64,000 nt of DNA from Streptomyces clavuligerus (GTDB taxonomy: Bacteria; Actinomycetota; Actinomycetes; Streptomycetales; Streptomycetaceae), in contig NZ_CP027859.1 of assembly GCF_005519465.1 (NCBI RefSeq), positions 1,426,001 to 1,490,000 on the forward strand. Direction: 5' to 3'. Of this stretch, positions 46,995 to 55,669 are shown piece after piece (position 1 is the stretch's first letter; each line of letters opens with the position of its first letter). A model generated the notes under the pieces. It saw nothing but the letters and a program-made list of their open reading frames with translations, was not told the origin of the DNA and made no database searches. A program made the position numbers and the translations under genes.

Positions 46995-47557
46995 CCCATG
47001 CTCTTGGCCCCGTCGATCGACTCGCGGATGATGTCGGCGTGGCCCGCGTGCTGAGCGGTCTCGGTGGCGATGTGCATCAGGACCCGGCGGGCCGACCACC
47101 GCGCGCCCGGCTCGAACCAGGGCGCTCTGGGCAGCGGCCACGCGAGGTCCAGGTCGGGCAGGGCGGCCACCAGCTCGTCGGTCGCGCGGGCCGCGTCCGC
47201 GTACGCGTCCAGCACACCTGCCAGCGTCTCGTCGGGCAGCAGCCGGAACTCGTCCGCCCGCTCGGCCCAGTCGGCCTCGGTCAGATTCATGAAGTCCTTC
47301 GTCGCCGAGGGACCGTTCCGGATGAAGTCCACCCAGTTCCGCTCGACCGAGGTGACGTGCTTGATCAGGCCGCCCAGGCACAGTTCGCTGTCGGTGGTCC
47401 GGGCGCGCGCCTGCTCGTCGGTGAGGTCGCGGGTGGTGAAGCGCAGGAAGTGCCGCGCGCCCGCCAGGCTCTCCAGCCACTCGGCACGCTCACCGGTGAC
47501 GGCGGTGCCCGGGCCCTCGGCCGGGTCGGGGGCGGTGGTCGGCTCGTTGTTCGTCAT
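46991..47557 (-). CDS. DinB/DUF664-family protein
   Basis: The 188-residue four-helix protein has the metal-binding pattern of the DinB superfamily: HVTSVERNW in the centre and HIATETAQHAGHADIIRE near the C-terminus, the latter typical of DUF664. Related proteins are thiol-dependent (mycothiol) transferases. ATG at 47557 follows AAGGACGGGA. It lies tail to tail with the NRPS operon and is probably independent of it. A perfect palindrome sits 57 bases upstream of its start. Confidence 0.8.
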   Translation of the reverse strand: MTNNEPTTAPDPAEGPGTAVTGERAEWLESLAGARHFLRFTTRDLTDEQARARTTDSELCLGGLIKHVTSVERNWVDFIRNGPSATKDFMNLTEADWAERADEFRLLPDETLAGVLDAYADAARATDELVAALPDLDLAWPLPRAPWFEPGARWSARRVLMHIATETAQHAGHADIIRESIDGAKSMG

Positions 47558-47613
47558 GGTTCGGTCCCGTCCTTCGGTCGTTCCTCTGCCGCATCGGCCG
47601 AGAACCACGCTAG

Positions 47614-47648
47614 GCCCCATAGAGGTCAGATCCTGACCTCTATGGGGC
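47614..47648. promoter_or_regulatory. Perfect 16-bp inverted repeat upstream of the DinB-type gene
   Basis: gccccatagaggtcag (47614-47629) and its exact complement (47633-47648) flank the spacer atc. The length, symmetry and short spacer suit a dimeric repressor operator more than a terminator, and the site falls where the leftward promoter should be. No regulator gene is adjacent. Confidence 0.65.
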
Positions 47649-47844
47649 GAAGGCGTGCGGCCGGACGGCAGCGGAACCCGGTCAGGAGGGGCACCGGGAC
47701 AACGGAGCGCCGGTCGGCGCCTATGCGTTCACCCTTACCCATTGCAACTCTCCCTCGGGCCTTCCCTTTGTGTTTAGTGCCAATTCCATTGCAATGCACT
47801 CCACTTGTTCGTCCTTCTGCTGGTCAGCGGAGATGATTACTCTT

Positions 47845-47898
47845 TTGCTGATTCGGTGAACGCAATGTAGCGTCGTGGTTGTTCAGAGATCACTGAAC
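47845..47898 (+). promoter_or_regulatory. Candidate promoter with downstream dyad for the beta-lactamase-family gene
   Basis: TTGCTG (47845-47850) and TAGCGT (47868-47873) are 17 bases apart. gttcag-N6-ctgaac (47881-47898) begins eight bases after the -10 element, at the expected transcription start, a place for a repressor. Confidence 0.45.
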
Positions 47899-47973
47899 GA
47901 AGACGGGATGCCGGTCGGGCATTCCGCGAACCCCCTCCCGCCCCTCGTGGGCCGGTCATGACGGAGATGCGTG

Positions 47974-49200
47974 ATGGGTAAAGGCAACAGCGGCTTCTCG
48001 GCGTCGGGGCTGCGCAGGATGCGCGACGTACTGGCGGGATACGTCGACTCCGGGCGGATTCCCGGGCTTGTCGCCCTGGTCGCCCGGGGCGACGAGACAC
48101 ATGTCGAGGCGATCGGGACCATGGGCGTCGACGGCGGTGCGCCGATGCGCCGGGACGCCGTCTTCCGGATGGCCTCGACATCCAAACCCGTCGGGATCGC
48201 GGCGGGGATGGTCCTCCTCGACGAGTGCAGGCTGCGGCTGGACGACCCGGTGGCCCCGTGGCTGCCCGAACTCGCCGATCGGCAGGTGCTGAGAAAGATC
48301 GGCAGCCCGCTGGACGACACGGTGCCCGCGCGCCGGCCGATCACCGTACGGGACGTGCTGAACTGCACCTTCGGGCTCGGGATGGATCTGGCCTCGATGG
48401 GCACCCCGATCCAGGGAGCGATCCAGGAGCTGGGACTCACGGGCCAGGGCGGGCCGCAGCCCGCGCCGGACGAGTGGATGCGCCGCCTGGGCACCCTCCC
48501 GCTGATGTACCACCCCGGGCAGCAGTGGGCCTACCACATCGGCTCCGACCTGCTGGGTGTGCTGGTCGCGCGGGTCACGGGCCAGTCGTACGGGACGTTC
48601 CTCCGGGAACGCGTCTTCGAGCCGCTGGGGATGGAGGACACCGCTTTCCATGTCCCCGAGGACAAGATCCACCGGCTGCCGCCCAGTTATGTCCCCGACC
48701 CGCGGACCGGGGAGTTCATCGTCTGGGACGAGGCGGCGGGCGGCAGGTACAGCCGGCCTCCGGAGTTCCAGAGCGGCGGCGGTGGGCTGGTCTCCACCGT
48801 CGACGACTACCACGCCTACTTCCGGATGCTGCTCAACGAGGGGACGCACGGACGGGAACGGGTCCTGTCCCGGCCCGCCGTCCAGCTCATGACCACCAAC
48901 TGCCTCACCGCCGAGCAGGAGGCCGTCCGGTCCGCCCAGGCCCGCGACAGTGTCCAGATATCGTTCGGCCAGGGCCAGCAGGGCGGCTGGGGCCTCGGAA
49001 TGGCGGTCCGCACCTACCGCGGTGACTACGCGCCCGTCGGCCAGTTCGGCTGGGACGGCGGCACGGGCACCACGGCCTACGCCGACCCGCGTGAAGGGGT
49101 CATCGGCATTCTGCTCACCCAGGTCTGCCTGTCCGTTCCGGACCCGGCGCGGCTCGCCCAGGACTTCTGGACCACGGTCTACCAGGCCATCGAGGACTGA
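47974..49200 (+). CDS. Serine beta-lactamase-family hydrolase (class C/esterase type)
   Basis: The 408-residue protein has the SxxK motif MASTSKPV, a tyrosine motif in WAYHIGSDLLG, and a glycine-rich C-terminal segment WDGGTGTTAY. It lacks a signal peptide, so it is probably a cytosolic esterase or peptidase relative and not a secreted penicillinase. ATG 47974 is eight bases after GGAG; a GTG one codon earlier is also in frame. It could act on the neighbouring peptide product, but separate promoters suggest independence. Confidence 0.8.
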   Translation: MGKGNSGFSASGLRRMRDVLAGYVDSGRIPGLVALVARGDETHVEAIGTMGVDGGAPMRRDAVFRMASTSKPVGIAAGMVLLDECRLRLDDPVAPWLPELADRQVLRKIGSPLDDTVPARRPITVRDVLNCTFGLGMDLASMGTPIQGAIQELGLTGQGGPQPAPDEWMRRLGTLPLMYHPGQQWAYHIGSDLLGVLVARVTGQSYGTFLRERVFEPLGMEDTAFHVPEDKIHRLPPSYVPDPRTGEFIVWDEAAGGRYSRPPEFQSGGGGLVSTVDDYHAYFRMLLNEGTHGRERVLSRPAVQLMTTNCLTAEQEAVRSAQARDSVQISFGQGQQGGWGLGMAVRTYRGDYAPVGQFGWDGGTGTTAYADPREGVIGILLTQVCLSVPDPARLAQDFWTTVYQAIED

Positions 49201-49295
49201 CACCCGCACCGGCACGGGAACTCCCGGCCCGCGCCCGGCCCGCCCGGTGGGACCGCGCGCCGCCCCGCGCACCGTGCCCGGAACGCCGGACGCCG

Positions 49296-49338
49296 GGGGC
49301 GGGCCCGGCCGGTACGGCTCCCCGGCCGGGCCCGCCCC
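49296..49338. terminator. 17-bp GC-rich hairpin between convergent genes
   Basis: ggggcgggcccggccgg (49296-49312) pairs perfectly with 49322-49338 across a 9-base loop. It lies between the stops of the rightward hydrolase and the leftward secreted-protein gene and should end both transcripts. Confidence 0.75.
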
Positions 49339-49363
49339 GTCCCGCAGCGGGTTCGACCAGCCG

Positions 49364-49879
49364 TCAGATGCGCACCTGCGAGAAGACGGCGGGAGAGGTG
49401 AAGACGATGGTGGCGCCCGGCGCGAGGACGGGCGTGTTGAAGGCGGGCCCCCCGCTCTGCGCGCGGTAGGTACCGGCGCAGCGCTCCACACCCGCGGTGA
49501 TCCGCTGCCGGTTCGCCCAGGTCCCGTTGATCGTGCCCGCGCCGCGGAACCCGTAGGAGGCGTACGGGACACTCGTCGGGGCGAGGACACAGTCCCCGGC
49601 CCGGGGCGGGTTGTTCACGACGATGAACGGGGTGAACTCGGGCTCGGGCTCGGGCTCCCCGAAGCCGAGGAACGTGATCGTGCCGGCCTCGGGGTCGGCC
49701 TGGTAGCGGGCGACCTTCCCGGCGGGCGCGGCGTCGCTGGGGACAGCCTCTCCCACCCAGGTCAACGACGACGGCGCCGCCTCGGCGCTCCCGCCAGCGG
49801 CCGAGGCCGAGGCGGTGCCCGCGAGCAGACTGCCGACGGCCAGGGCGGTCACCGCGACGACCTTCTTGGACATTCGCAT
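49364..49879 (-). CDS. Small secreted protein of unknown function
   Basis: The 171-residue protein has a Sec signal peptide (KKVVAVTALAVGSLLAGTAS, cleavage after an Ala-Ser-Ala region) and a mature part of about 140 residues with two cysteines that could pair (GDCVLAP and ERCAGTYR). An EPEPEPE run lies in the middle. No known domain was recognised. ATG at 49879 or 49873 follows GGAG. The predicted place is outside the cell. Confidence 0.75.
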   Translation of the reverse strand: MRMSKKVVAVTALAVGSLLAGTASASAAGGSAEAAPSSLTWVGEAVPSDAAPAGKVARYQADPEAGTITFLGFGEPEPEPEFTPFIVVNNPPRAGDCVLAPTSVPYASYGFRGAGTINGTWANRQRITAGVERCAGTYRAQSGGPAFNTPVLAPGATIVFTSPAVFSQVRI

Positions 49880-50160
49880 AAGAACTCCAGAAGTCCGAGG
49901 CCACGACAGTCGCGGCCCTCATGAAGATCGAACATACCGACGGCAGGGCCATCACGGTGGAATAACAATACGACCACTTTTGGTCATGAGGCGGCTGCTG
50001 GTTGGCTCTGGAGTGACTTGTGCGACCGGATGCCCACAAGCCCGGCCGGAGCGGACGACACCCCCCCCGGCGCTGACCTCCACCGGGACCGGTCCGCCCC
50101 GGTCCGGCCGATGACCGCCCCCGACCGCACGCACGGGCGGTGGGAGCGGTCCGGCACTTC

Positions 50161-51138
50161 CTAGCGCAGGGTGAAGTTCACCTCGGTGTTGTTGCCGCTG
50201 CCGCCGGTCCAGGAGCACTGGTAGCCGCCGGGCGCGGAGCAGCTGTAGCTGTTGCTCCCCCAGTAGGGGTTGTTCCAGTGGACCCGCACCGGACCGACGC
50301 CGACCATGTCATAGGTGACGGTCCCCTCGGTGCCGGTCATGAAGCCGTCGGACTCGCTCTGCCAGGAGGTGGACGTCCCGGGACCGAGGTCCTCCCCGGG
50401 GAACTGGTTGCCGCTCCAGATGCCCCACTGGAGTGCCGCGTTCTTCCTGAGCAGTCCCTTGCCGCTGTGGTTGTTGAAGGTCACCCGGGTGCTGCGGGCG
50501 GCCTGAGCGCTCACCGGCCCGTCCGCGACGGGCTTCCCGGCTGTCTTCCCCGCGCTCTTCCCCGCGGCCCAGACCTCGAAGGCCACCTGGGCGTTGTTGC
50601 CGCTGCCGCCGGTCCAGCCGCAGTGGTAGCCGCCGGGGGCGGAACAGCTGTAACTGTTGCTCCCGATGTAGGGGTTGTTCCAGCGGACGACCAGCTCGCC
50701 GCCACCGAGGGAGTACTTCGCCTCCCCCTCCGTGCCGGTCATCATGCCGCAGGACTCGCTCTGCCACGACCGGGTGGTCCAGCGGGAGACGGACTCGGGC
50801 GGCAGTTGCCCGTTGGTCCAGCACCCGTGATCCAGGTTGGTCCAGGAGCGGAAGAGCATCGTGCCGGTGGAGTTCTTCAGGGACACGGCCGTACTGCGGG
50901 CGGCCCGGGCGGACACCGGACCGGAGGCGGCGGCCGAGGCCGACGAGGCGGACGAGGAGGCGCGGTCCGGCGTTGTGGCGGTGGGCGCGGCCTGAGCGGT
51001 GGGGGCGAACGCGGCTGCCGCTCCCGTCACCAGCGCGGTGGCGATCAGCGCCCTGGCCGCGTGCCGGAGCGGGCCGGTACGGGAGGGACGGGCGGCCCGG
51101 TGGTTCATGGCGATGTGGTTCATGGCGATGTGGTTCAT
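50161..51138 (-). CDS. Secreted protein with two ET79-like (crystal-protein/aegerolysin-related) domains
   Basis: The 325-residue protein has a signal peptide (ALIATALVTGAAAAF), an Ala/Ser linker and two homologous domains of about 110 residues. Each has the WxSES-GMMTGTEG or GFMTGTEG motif, a WNNPYxGSNSYSCSAPGGY motif and a WTGGSGNN end. This pattern resembles the Bacillus ET79 crystal protein family. The start region is a 15-bp tandem duplication that gives ATG at 51138, 51123 and 51108 (MNHIAMNHIAMNH); AAAGG favours 51138. A pore-forming or carbohydrate-binding role is possible. Confidence 0.75.
   Translation of the reverse strand: MNHIAMNHIAMNHRAARPSRTGPLRHAARALIATALVTGAAAAFAPTAQAAPTATTPDRASSSASSASAAASGPVSARAARSTAVSLKNSTGTMLFRSWTNLDHGCWTNGQLPPESVSRWTTRSWQSESCGMMTGTEGEAKYSLGGGELVVRWNNPYIGSNSYSCSAPGGYHCGWTGGSGNNAQVAFEVWAAGKSAGKTAGKPVADGPVSAQAARSTRVTFNNHSGKGLLRKNAALQWGIWSGNQFPGEDLGPGTSTSWQSESDGFMTGTEGTVTYDMVGVGPVRVHWNNPYWGSNSYSCSAPGGYQCSWTGGSGNNTEVNFTLR
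51109..51138 (-). repeat. 15-bp tandem duplication covering the start codon
   Basis: Two copies of a 15-bp unit encoding MNHIA lie in tandem and precede a partial third (MNH), producing three in-frame ATG codons for the ET79-like protein. Confidence 0.85.
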
Positions 51139-51214
51139 GGGTGTCGCCTTTCGGGGAAGAAGGGGGAACTGCGCGTGTCCGTGCGGCTGCCCGGGGCCGG
51201 GCCCCGGCGGCCGG

Positions 51215-51520
51215 TCACCAGTAGATGAGCTGCCATCCCCTGTCGATGACATACGAGACGAGGTAGTCCACCGCCTTCGAGGTGGCGACCAGCGTGAAAC
51301 CCATCAGCAGGGCGTCCCCCTCGGTGGTGAAGTAGCCGGGGAAGGTCCGGCTCAGCGCGCCGGCATCACCACCCGCCGTGTCCGCCGTGTCCGCCGTGCG
51401 GGCCGTGACCGTCGCGGCACGGCCCTCCGCGGCGTGCGCGGTGACGGTGGAGCCGGCGCCGAGAACCGCGGCGAGAAGAGCGGAGAGGGCGAGCGCCCTC
51501 GTTCTGCCAGTACGTCGCAT
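51215..51520 (-). CDS. Small secreted protein of unknown function
   Basis: The 101-residue protein has a signal peptide (RALALSALLAAVLGAGSTVT, ending at AHA) and a mature part of about 65 residues whose C-terminus is hydrophobic (VATSKAVDYLVSYVIDRGW). A short TADTADTAG repeat follows the signal. ATG 51520 is seven bases after GGAGGG; 51526 is in frame. Its end is 76 bases upstream of the ET79-like gene start on the same strand, so the two may be co-transcribed. Confidence 0.65.
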   Translation of the reverse strand: MRRTGRTRALALSALLAAVLGAGSTVTAHAAEGRAATVTARTADTADTAGGDAGALSRTFPGYFTTEGDALLMGFTLVATSKAVDYLVSYVIDRGWQLIYW

Positions 51521-51843
51521 GGTCATCCCTCCGAGACGGGTCCTGCCCCTGTGACCGGACCCCGGTGGTTGCAGAGGCAAGCCTTCCTGCCGCGCCCGCC
51601 GCGGGGCATCGTGGAAAACCGCATACGTGGATGGGCCATGTACCCGGAGCCGCCACGCCGTGTACCGCGACCGCGCCCCCTCGGATACCGTGTTCGCCGC
51701 TGAGCGCCCCGGCGCCCGGCACGGACCGATCCGTGTGAGGGCAGGGCGTACTGCCCCGACGTGTGCCCTTCGGTGCCTTCCTCCGTCACCGCCGCTCAGG
51801 TGTGGTGAGGTGTTTACGCTGCGACCGAAAGGCGGCACCGCAC
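51521..51843. promoter_or_regulatory. Gene-free divergent region
   Basis: This 323-bp stretch separates the leftward small secreted protein gene from the rightward 626-residue protein gene and should hold both promoters. No repeat, dyad or convincing -10/-35 pair was seen. Confidence 0.4.
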
Positions 51844-53724
51844 ATGACGCACGAGCACCGCCCGGCCTCCACCACCGAAAGGCGGCACGGGGAGGCCCCC
51901 GCGCGAGAACCCCTGATCCGGCAGGACACCCCGAACCTCCAGCGGACCGCCGGGAACGCGGCGATGGTCCGCCTGCTTCAGCTCACCGGATACCCCTATG
52001 CCCAGGACCGGCACGGCCCCGGCTGCGGCCACCGGCCCGAGCAGCCGACCGCGCAGGCCGCCCCGGTGCGGCGGGCCCCCGTTCGGGACGCCTCGCCGCC
52101 CGAGGGCCCCGCCGCACCGCGGCAGCAGGACGGCGCGTCGCCCCCGGTGCAGCGCCTGGTGCAGATCGTCACCTCCTGGCACCCCCTCAGGGGGACGCGG
52201 TACACCGACGATCCCGACGAGGGGCGCCAGGAGCTCCCCCTCCGTACGTTCGACGATCTGTGGTCGCAGGTCCAGGACGCCGTCCGGGGCTCGGGGGACA
52301 GGACCTTGATGGCGGAGTTCAAGAAGAACCAGCCGTCGGTCATGGAGCAGACGCGCAAATGGGTCTCCGACTCGGCGGTGGGGGAGAAGGGCGGAAAGCA
52401 CAGCCCGAAATTCGGCCGGAAGAAGCACGACGTCGACTACAGCACCGTGCTCGAACTCGCCCGTGCCCTGGTCGGCTGGGTGCTCCAGAAGCCGGGGAGG
52501 CACGAGGAGAAGGAGTACGCCCGGTGGGTCGCGAACGACGACACCGTCGCCGCGGACCTCGACGCGGTGCTGACGAAGGTCCGGGGGTGGATCGACGGGC
52601 TCGGGGGAGCGGACCCCGCGCAGTTCTCCACGAAGAAGACCGCCTTCGAGCTGGAACGTGCCCTGAACGAGCTGAAGACCGGCAAGGGAACGCCCCGGAC
52701 CCACTCGGAGCAGGGCCCGGCGGAGTTCGGCCCCTACCAGCGCCACTTCGACGCCCCGGGCTCCGCGCACCCCACCGGGTTCCGCGGCGACTTCCTCGCG
52801 GTCCTCGACGACCCGGCGCGGTACGACGTCAGGGACAAGATCATCGTGCTGCACGATCTGTACGAGTACTTCAAGGACGACACCACCCGCGCGCTGCCCG
52901 AGCCCGAACGGGCGGGCGAAGGCGTTCTGGAGATGACGCCGAAGGGCCCGTCGGGCCGCAATATCCTCGCCACACAGGACCTGTTGGACGACGGCACGGC
53001 GAAGGTCGGCACCGATCGCGGCTCCAGCAAGGCCGTGCGCAACGAGCGGGCGGACTCCACCCGGACGGCCAGGGCCCACCGCATCCCCGTCTGGGCGGGG
53101 GCCTCGCACACGACGGCACGGATGCTGCACCTCGCGCGCGAGGCCGGTGCCACGACCGACGAGCTGAACGCCGTCTCCCTGGGGATCTTCAGTTTCTGGC
53201 GCATCGAGTACGACCACACCAGCACCTTCGCCGCCCACACCCTGCACGAGGTCCTGGACATCGCGGCCAACTTCGGCGTGGCGTACAACGCGAAGATGCC
53301 GCAGGCCGGTTCGGCGAGATATCCGCAGATCATGAGAGAACGGATGAAGAAGGCCGACGAGAGATTCCTGGAGCAGTACGACCGCCTGGCCGAGGCGATC
53401 AAACGCTTCAACACGGGCTTCGGCCTCATCCGCCCCGGACGGACCGCCCGGAGGCAGCACAAGGAGATGGCGGCCCATCTGCTGGTCGAGTACGGACAAG
53501 CCCTCGACCTGTGCCGGGTTCCGCGCCAACGGGCGGAATCCGCCACCACCGTCACCGACATCCGCGACGCCGCCCAGGAGTACGCGGCGGCCCTGCGCCA
53601 GGTCCTGGACCTCTACGACCGGATCTGCGCGCTCGTCGTCGTCCAGGGCTCCCTCGCGGAGAACGACCGGGACGCCATGGGCGCCAGCGGTCTCGAACGG
53701 CAGCCCGCCCGCGACCGGGTGTGA
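51844..53724 (+). CDS. Large protein with contractile-injection-system cargo-like N-terminus
   Basis: The 626-residue protein begins with a polar stretch containing LQRTAGNAAMVRLLQL, a motif typical of the N-termini of proteins linked to extracellular contractile injection systems (often with DUF4157), and then PPVQRLVQI. The rest (about 110-626) is a charged, mostly helical region of unknown family with sequences such as GFRGDFLAVLDDPARYD, SFWRIEYDHTSTFAAHTLHE and several His/Glu/Asp residues that could be catalytic. No signal peptide. No tail or sheath genes are in the window, so it would be an orphan cargo. Function is an inference from one motif. Confidence 0.6.
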   Translation: MTHEHRPASTTERRHGEAPAREPLIRQDTPNLQRTAGNAAMVRLLQLTGYPYAQDRHGPGCGHRPEQPTAQAAPVRRAPVRDASPPEGPAAPRQQDGASPPVQRLVQIVTSWHPLRGTRYTDDPDEGRQELPLRTFDDLWSQVQDAVRGSGDRTLMAEFKKNQPSVMEQTRKWVSDSAVGEKGGKHSPKFGRKKHDVDYSTVLELARALVGWVLQKPGRHEEKEYARWVANDDTVAADLDAVLTKVRGWIDGLGGADPAQFSTKKTAFELERALNELKTGKGTPRTHSEQGPAEFGPYQRHFDAPGSAHPTGFRGDFLAVLDDPARYDVRDKIIVLHDLYEYFKDDTTRALPEPERAGEGVLEMTPKGPSGRNILATQDLLDDGTAKVGTDRGSSKAVRNERADSTRTARAHRIPVWAGASHTTARMLHLAREAGATTDELNAVSLGIFSFWRIEYDHTSTFAAHTLHEVLDIAANFGVAYNAKMPQAGSARYPQIMRERMKKADERFLEQYDRLAEAIKRFNTGFGLIRPGRTARRQHKEMAAHLLVEYGQALDLCRVPRQRAESATTVTDIRDAAQEYAAALRQVLDLYDRICALVVVQGSLAENDRDAMGASGLERQPARDRV

Positions 53725-53784
53725 ACCCCGGCGGCACGGCCGCGACCACCGAGGGCCCCGGCCGTCGCACACAGCGCCGAAGGC

Positions 53785-54669
53785 TCAGCCGCCGTCCGGC
53801 GCGGTGTACGCGAAGTCGTACACGGCGAAGTCGGTGACCGGACGGTATCCGATCCGCTGATAGAGGGCGTTGCTGGTGGGGTTCTCCGGATCGGTGAACA
53901 GGACGACCTCCGTGGCCCCCGCGTCCAGCGCCGCCCGGGTCACCGCGACCGTCACGGCGCCCGCGTAGCCGCGTCCGCGCAGAGCGGCCGGAGTGAAGAC
54001 GGGGTCCACCCGTACCTGACCCTCGACCACCGGGGTCGAGCCCGCCAGGGAGACCGGAGTGCCGTCCGGTGTCTCCCAGAAGGTGTAGTGCTTGTCGGCG
54101 AAGCGCGTCCCGGCCCAGGACTCGGCGGTGATGGTGACGTCCTCCCCGACGTCCTGGGCGAATGCGCGGAGCCAGCGCATGAGGTGCTCACGGTCCCGCT
54201 CGCCCACGGCCCGCCCCCGCCCCGCCGGAACCGGTTCCGGCGGGGTGAGCGTCCCCAGCCGGTACAGCCGGAGCCGGGCATGGGGAGCCACCGCCGCGCC
54301 TGTCCGCCGCTGCCACGCCTTGGCGAAGGCGGTCGCGGCGCGCCGGTCCCCGGTGACACCGAGCAGGTCCGGGACACGGTCCGCCAGCAGGTCGGCGAGA
54401 CTCCGGGCGTGCTCAAGGGGGAGCGCACCCAGACTCACCCGGCGCCCCGGCAGATGGTGGAAGGTGGCCAGCACCTCGCCCGCCGTCCGCTCCAGCCGGC
54501 CGAAGACGGGGGCGACCCCGGCGCCGTACGCGTCCGGGCCCTGGGTCCGCAGCTTGTCGGTCACCGTCAGCAACGAGGTGTGGACGGCGAGATGGGCGTG
54601 GAGGAAGTCGGAGGCGCGGGCGAGGAAGTCGTCGGCGTTCCCGGTGAGACGCCAGGTGTCTGAGTGCAT
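53785..54669 (-). CDS. GNAT-family N-acetyltransferase
   Basis: The 294-residue protein has its GNAT domain in the C-terminal half: VRVDPVFTPAALRGRGYAGA is the acetyl-CoA binding motif A (R/QxxGxG/A form) and LYQRIGYRPV is motif B. The N-terminal 140 residues are a separate helical domain. It would acetylate a small molecule or protein amine. It is monocistronic and convergent with the preceding gene. Confidence 0.85.
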   Translation of the reverse strand: MHSDTWRLTGNADDFLARASDFLHAHLAVHTSLLTVTDKLRTQGPDAYGAGVAPVFGRLERTAGEVLATFHHLPGRRVSLGALPLEHARSLADLLADRVPDLLGVTGDRRAATAFAKAWQRRTGAAVAPHARLRLYRLGTLTPPEPVPAGRGRAVGERDREHLMRWLRAFAQDVGEDVTITAESWAGTRFADKHYTFWETPDGTPVSLAGSTPVVEGQVRVDPVFTPAALRGRGYAGAVTVAVTRAALDAGATEVVLFTDPENPTSNALYQRIGYRPVTDFAVYDFAYTAPDGG

Positions 54670-54785
54670 GCGTCATGATCACTCACCCGTGGGGCCGGGG
54701 GCACATCACGGTGTGATGATCCGGCGGACACCCGGCCCGTTTTTCTGTCCGGCCCGGGAACCCCGCGCGGGGCACGGCCGACTTC

Positions 54786-54862
54786 TCCCCCGTACGCCCG
54801 CTCCACCCGTACACCTGCTCCACCCGTACGCCCGTACGCCCGCTCCACCCGTACGCCCGCTG
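54786..54862. repeat. Tandem repeat of about 17 bp, cgtacgcccgctccacc type
   Basis: Four to five degenerate units such as cgtacgcccgctccac and cgtacacctgctccac lie head to tail between the divergent GNAT and DJ-1/PfpI genes, ending about 40 bases before the latter's start. It may carry regulator sites or be neutral. Confidence 0.6.
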
Positions 54863-54899
54863 CATCCATGCACGCACGCACCCGTGACAGGAGAACGAG

Positions 54900-55640
54900 A
54901 TGAAGCGCAGGGAACTGCTCCGTACCTCCACCGCACTCGGCGTGACCGGCGCGGTCGGCGCTTTCGCGGGCACCGCCGCGGCGGCACCGGCCGGGGCGGC
55001 GGAGCGCGCGGACCCGGGGGAGCGCGGCGGGCCGCTGCGGGTGCAGGTGGTCATGTTCGACGGGGTGGAGGAACTGGACTTCGCGGCCCCGTACGAGGTG
55101 TTCGCGGCGGCGCGGTTCTTCACCGCGCGGCCGGTGGAGGTGCGGTACGTCTCCGCCACCCGGACCCCGGGGATCACCGGCGCCTACGGGACGGCCGTCG
55201 GCGGGATCGGCCGCTGGGCGCCCGGCGAGGCCGACATCCTGGTGGTGCCCGGCGGCGGCTACGGCCGTCCGGACAGCCCCGGCGTCCGGGCGGAGATCGA
55301 GCGGGGCACCCTGCCCCGGGCCCTCGCCGCCGCCGCGCGGCCGGGGCTGACGATCGGGGCCGTCTGCACCGGTGCGCTGCTCTGCTCGGCCGCCGGCCTC
55401 ACCCGGAACCGCCCCTGCACCACGCACCACCGGGCCCGCGCCGACCTGGAACGCCAGGGCGGTGTGCTCAAGAACGCCCGGGTCGTGGACGACGGGGACC
55501 TGGTGACGGCGGGCGGCATCACCTCCGGACTGGAGCTGGGCCTCTGGCTCGTCCGCCGCGAACTCGGCCCGGAGGCGGCCCTCGGCGTGGAGGCCATGAT
55601 GGAGTACGAGGCCCGGGGCACGGTCTGGACCCGGTCGTAG
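54900..55640 (+). CDS. Tat-exported DJ-1/PfpI-family protein
   Basis: The 246-residue protein has a twin-arginine signal (KRRELLRTSTALGVTGAVG) and a DJ-1/PfpI fold with the nucleophile elbow GAVCTGALL and an acidic residue in FDGVEELDF. This variant resembles isonitrile-hydratase and GlxA-type N-domains. It is exported folded, so extracellular amidase or hydratase-like activity is possible. An AGGAGAA site precedes the ATG. Confidence 0.82.
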   Translation: MKRRELLRTSTALGVTGAVGAFAGTAAAAPAGAAERADPGERGGPLRVQVVMFDGVEELDFAAPYEVFAAARFFTARPVEVRYVSATRTPGITGAYGTAVGGIGRWAPGEADILVVPGGGYGRPDSPGVRAEIERGTLPRALAAAARPGLTIGAVCTGALLCSAAGLTRNRPCTTHHRARADLERQGGVLKNARVVDDGDLVTAGGITSGLELGLWLVRRELGPEAALGVEAMMEYEARGTVWTRS

Positions 55641-55669
55641 CCCTGGCGGCCCGCCCGGGAGGCGGCGGC

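Larger units (their letters stand above)
47558..47973. promoter_or_regulatory. Divergent region between DinB-type and beta-lactamase-family genes
   Basis: These 416 bp hold the palindrome described separately and a less GC-rich segment (47730-47900). A cattgcaatg palindrome lies near 47787, and a rightward promoter with a dyad is listed separately. No gene was seen. Confidence 0.5.

Noticed and set aside
47974..49200. Secreted beta-lactamase conferring resistance
   Set aside because: SxxK is present but there is no signal peptide, and the other motifs fit the broad esterase/peptidase members of the family.
53736..53765. 7-bp inverted repeat between convergent genes as a terminator
   Set aside because: The stem is short with a 16-base loop, so it is below what I would report as a terminator.
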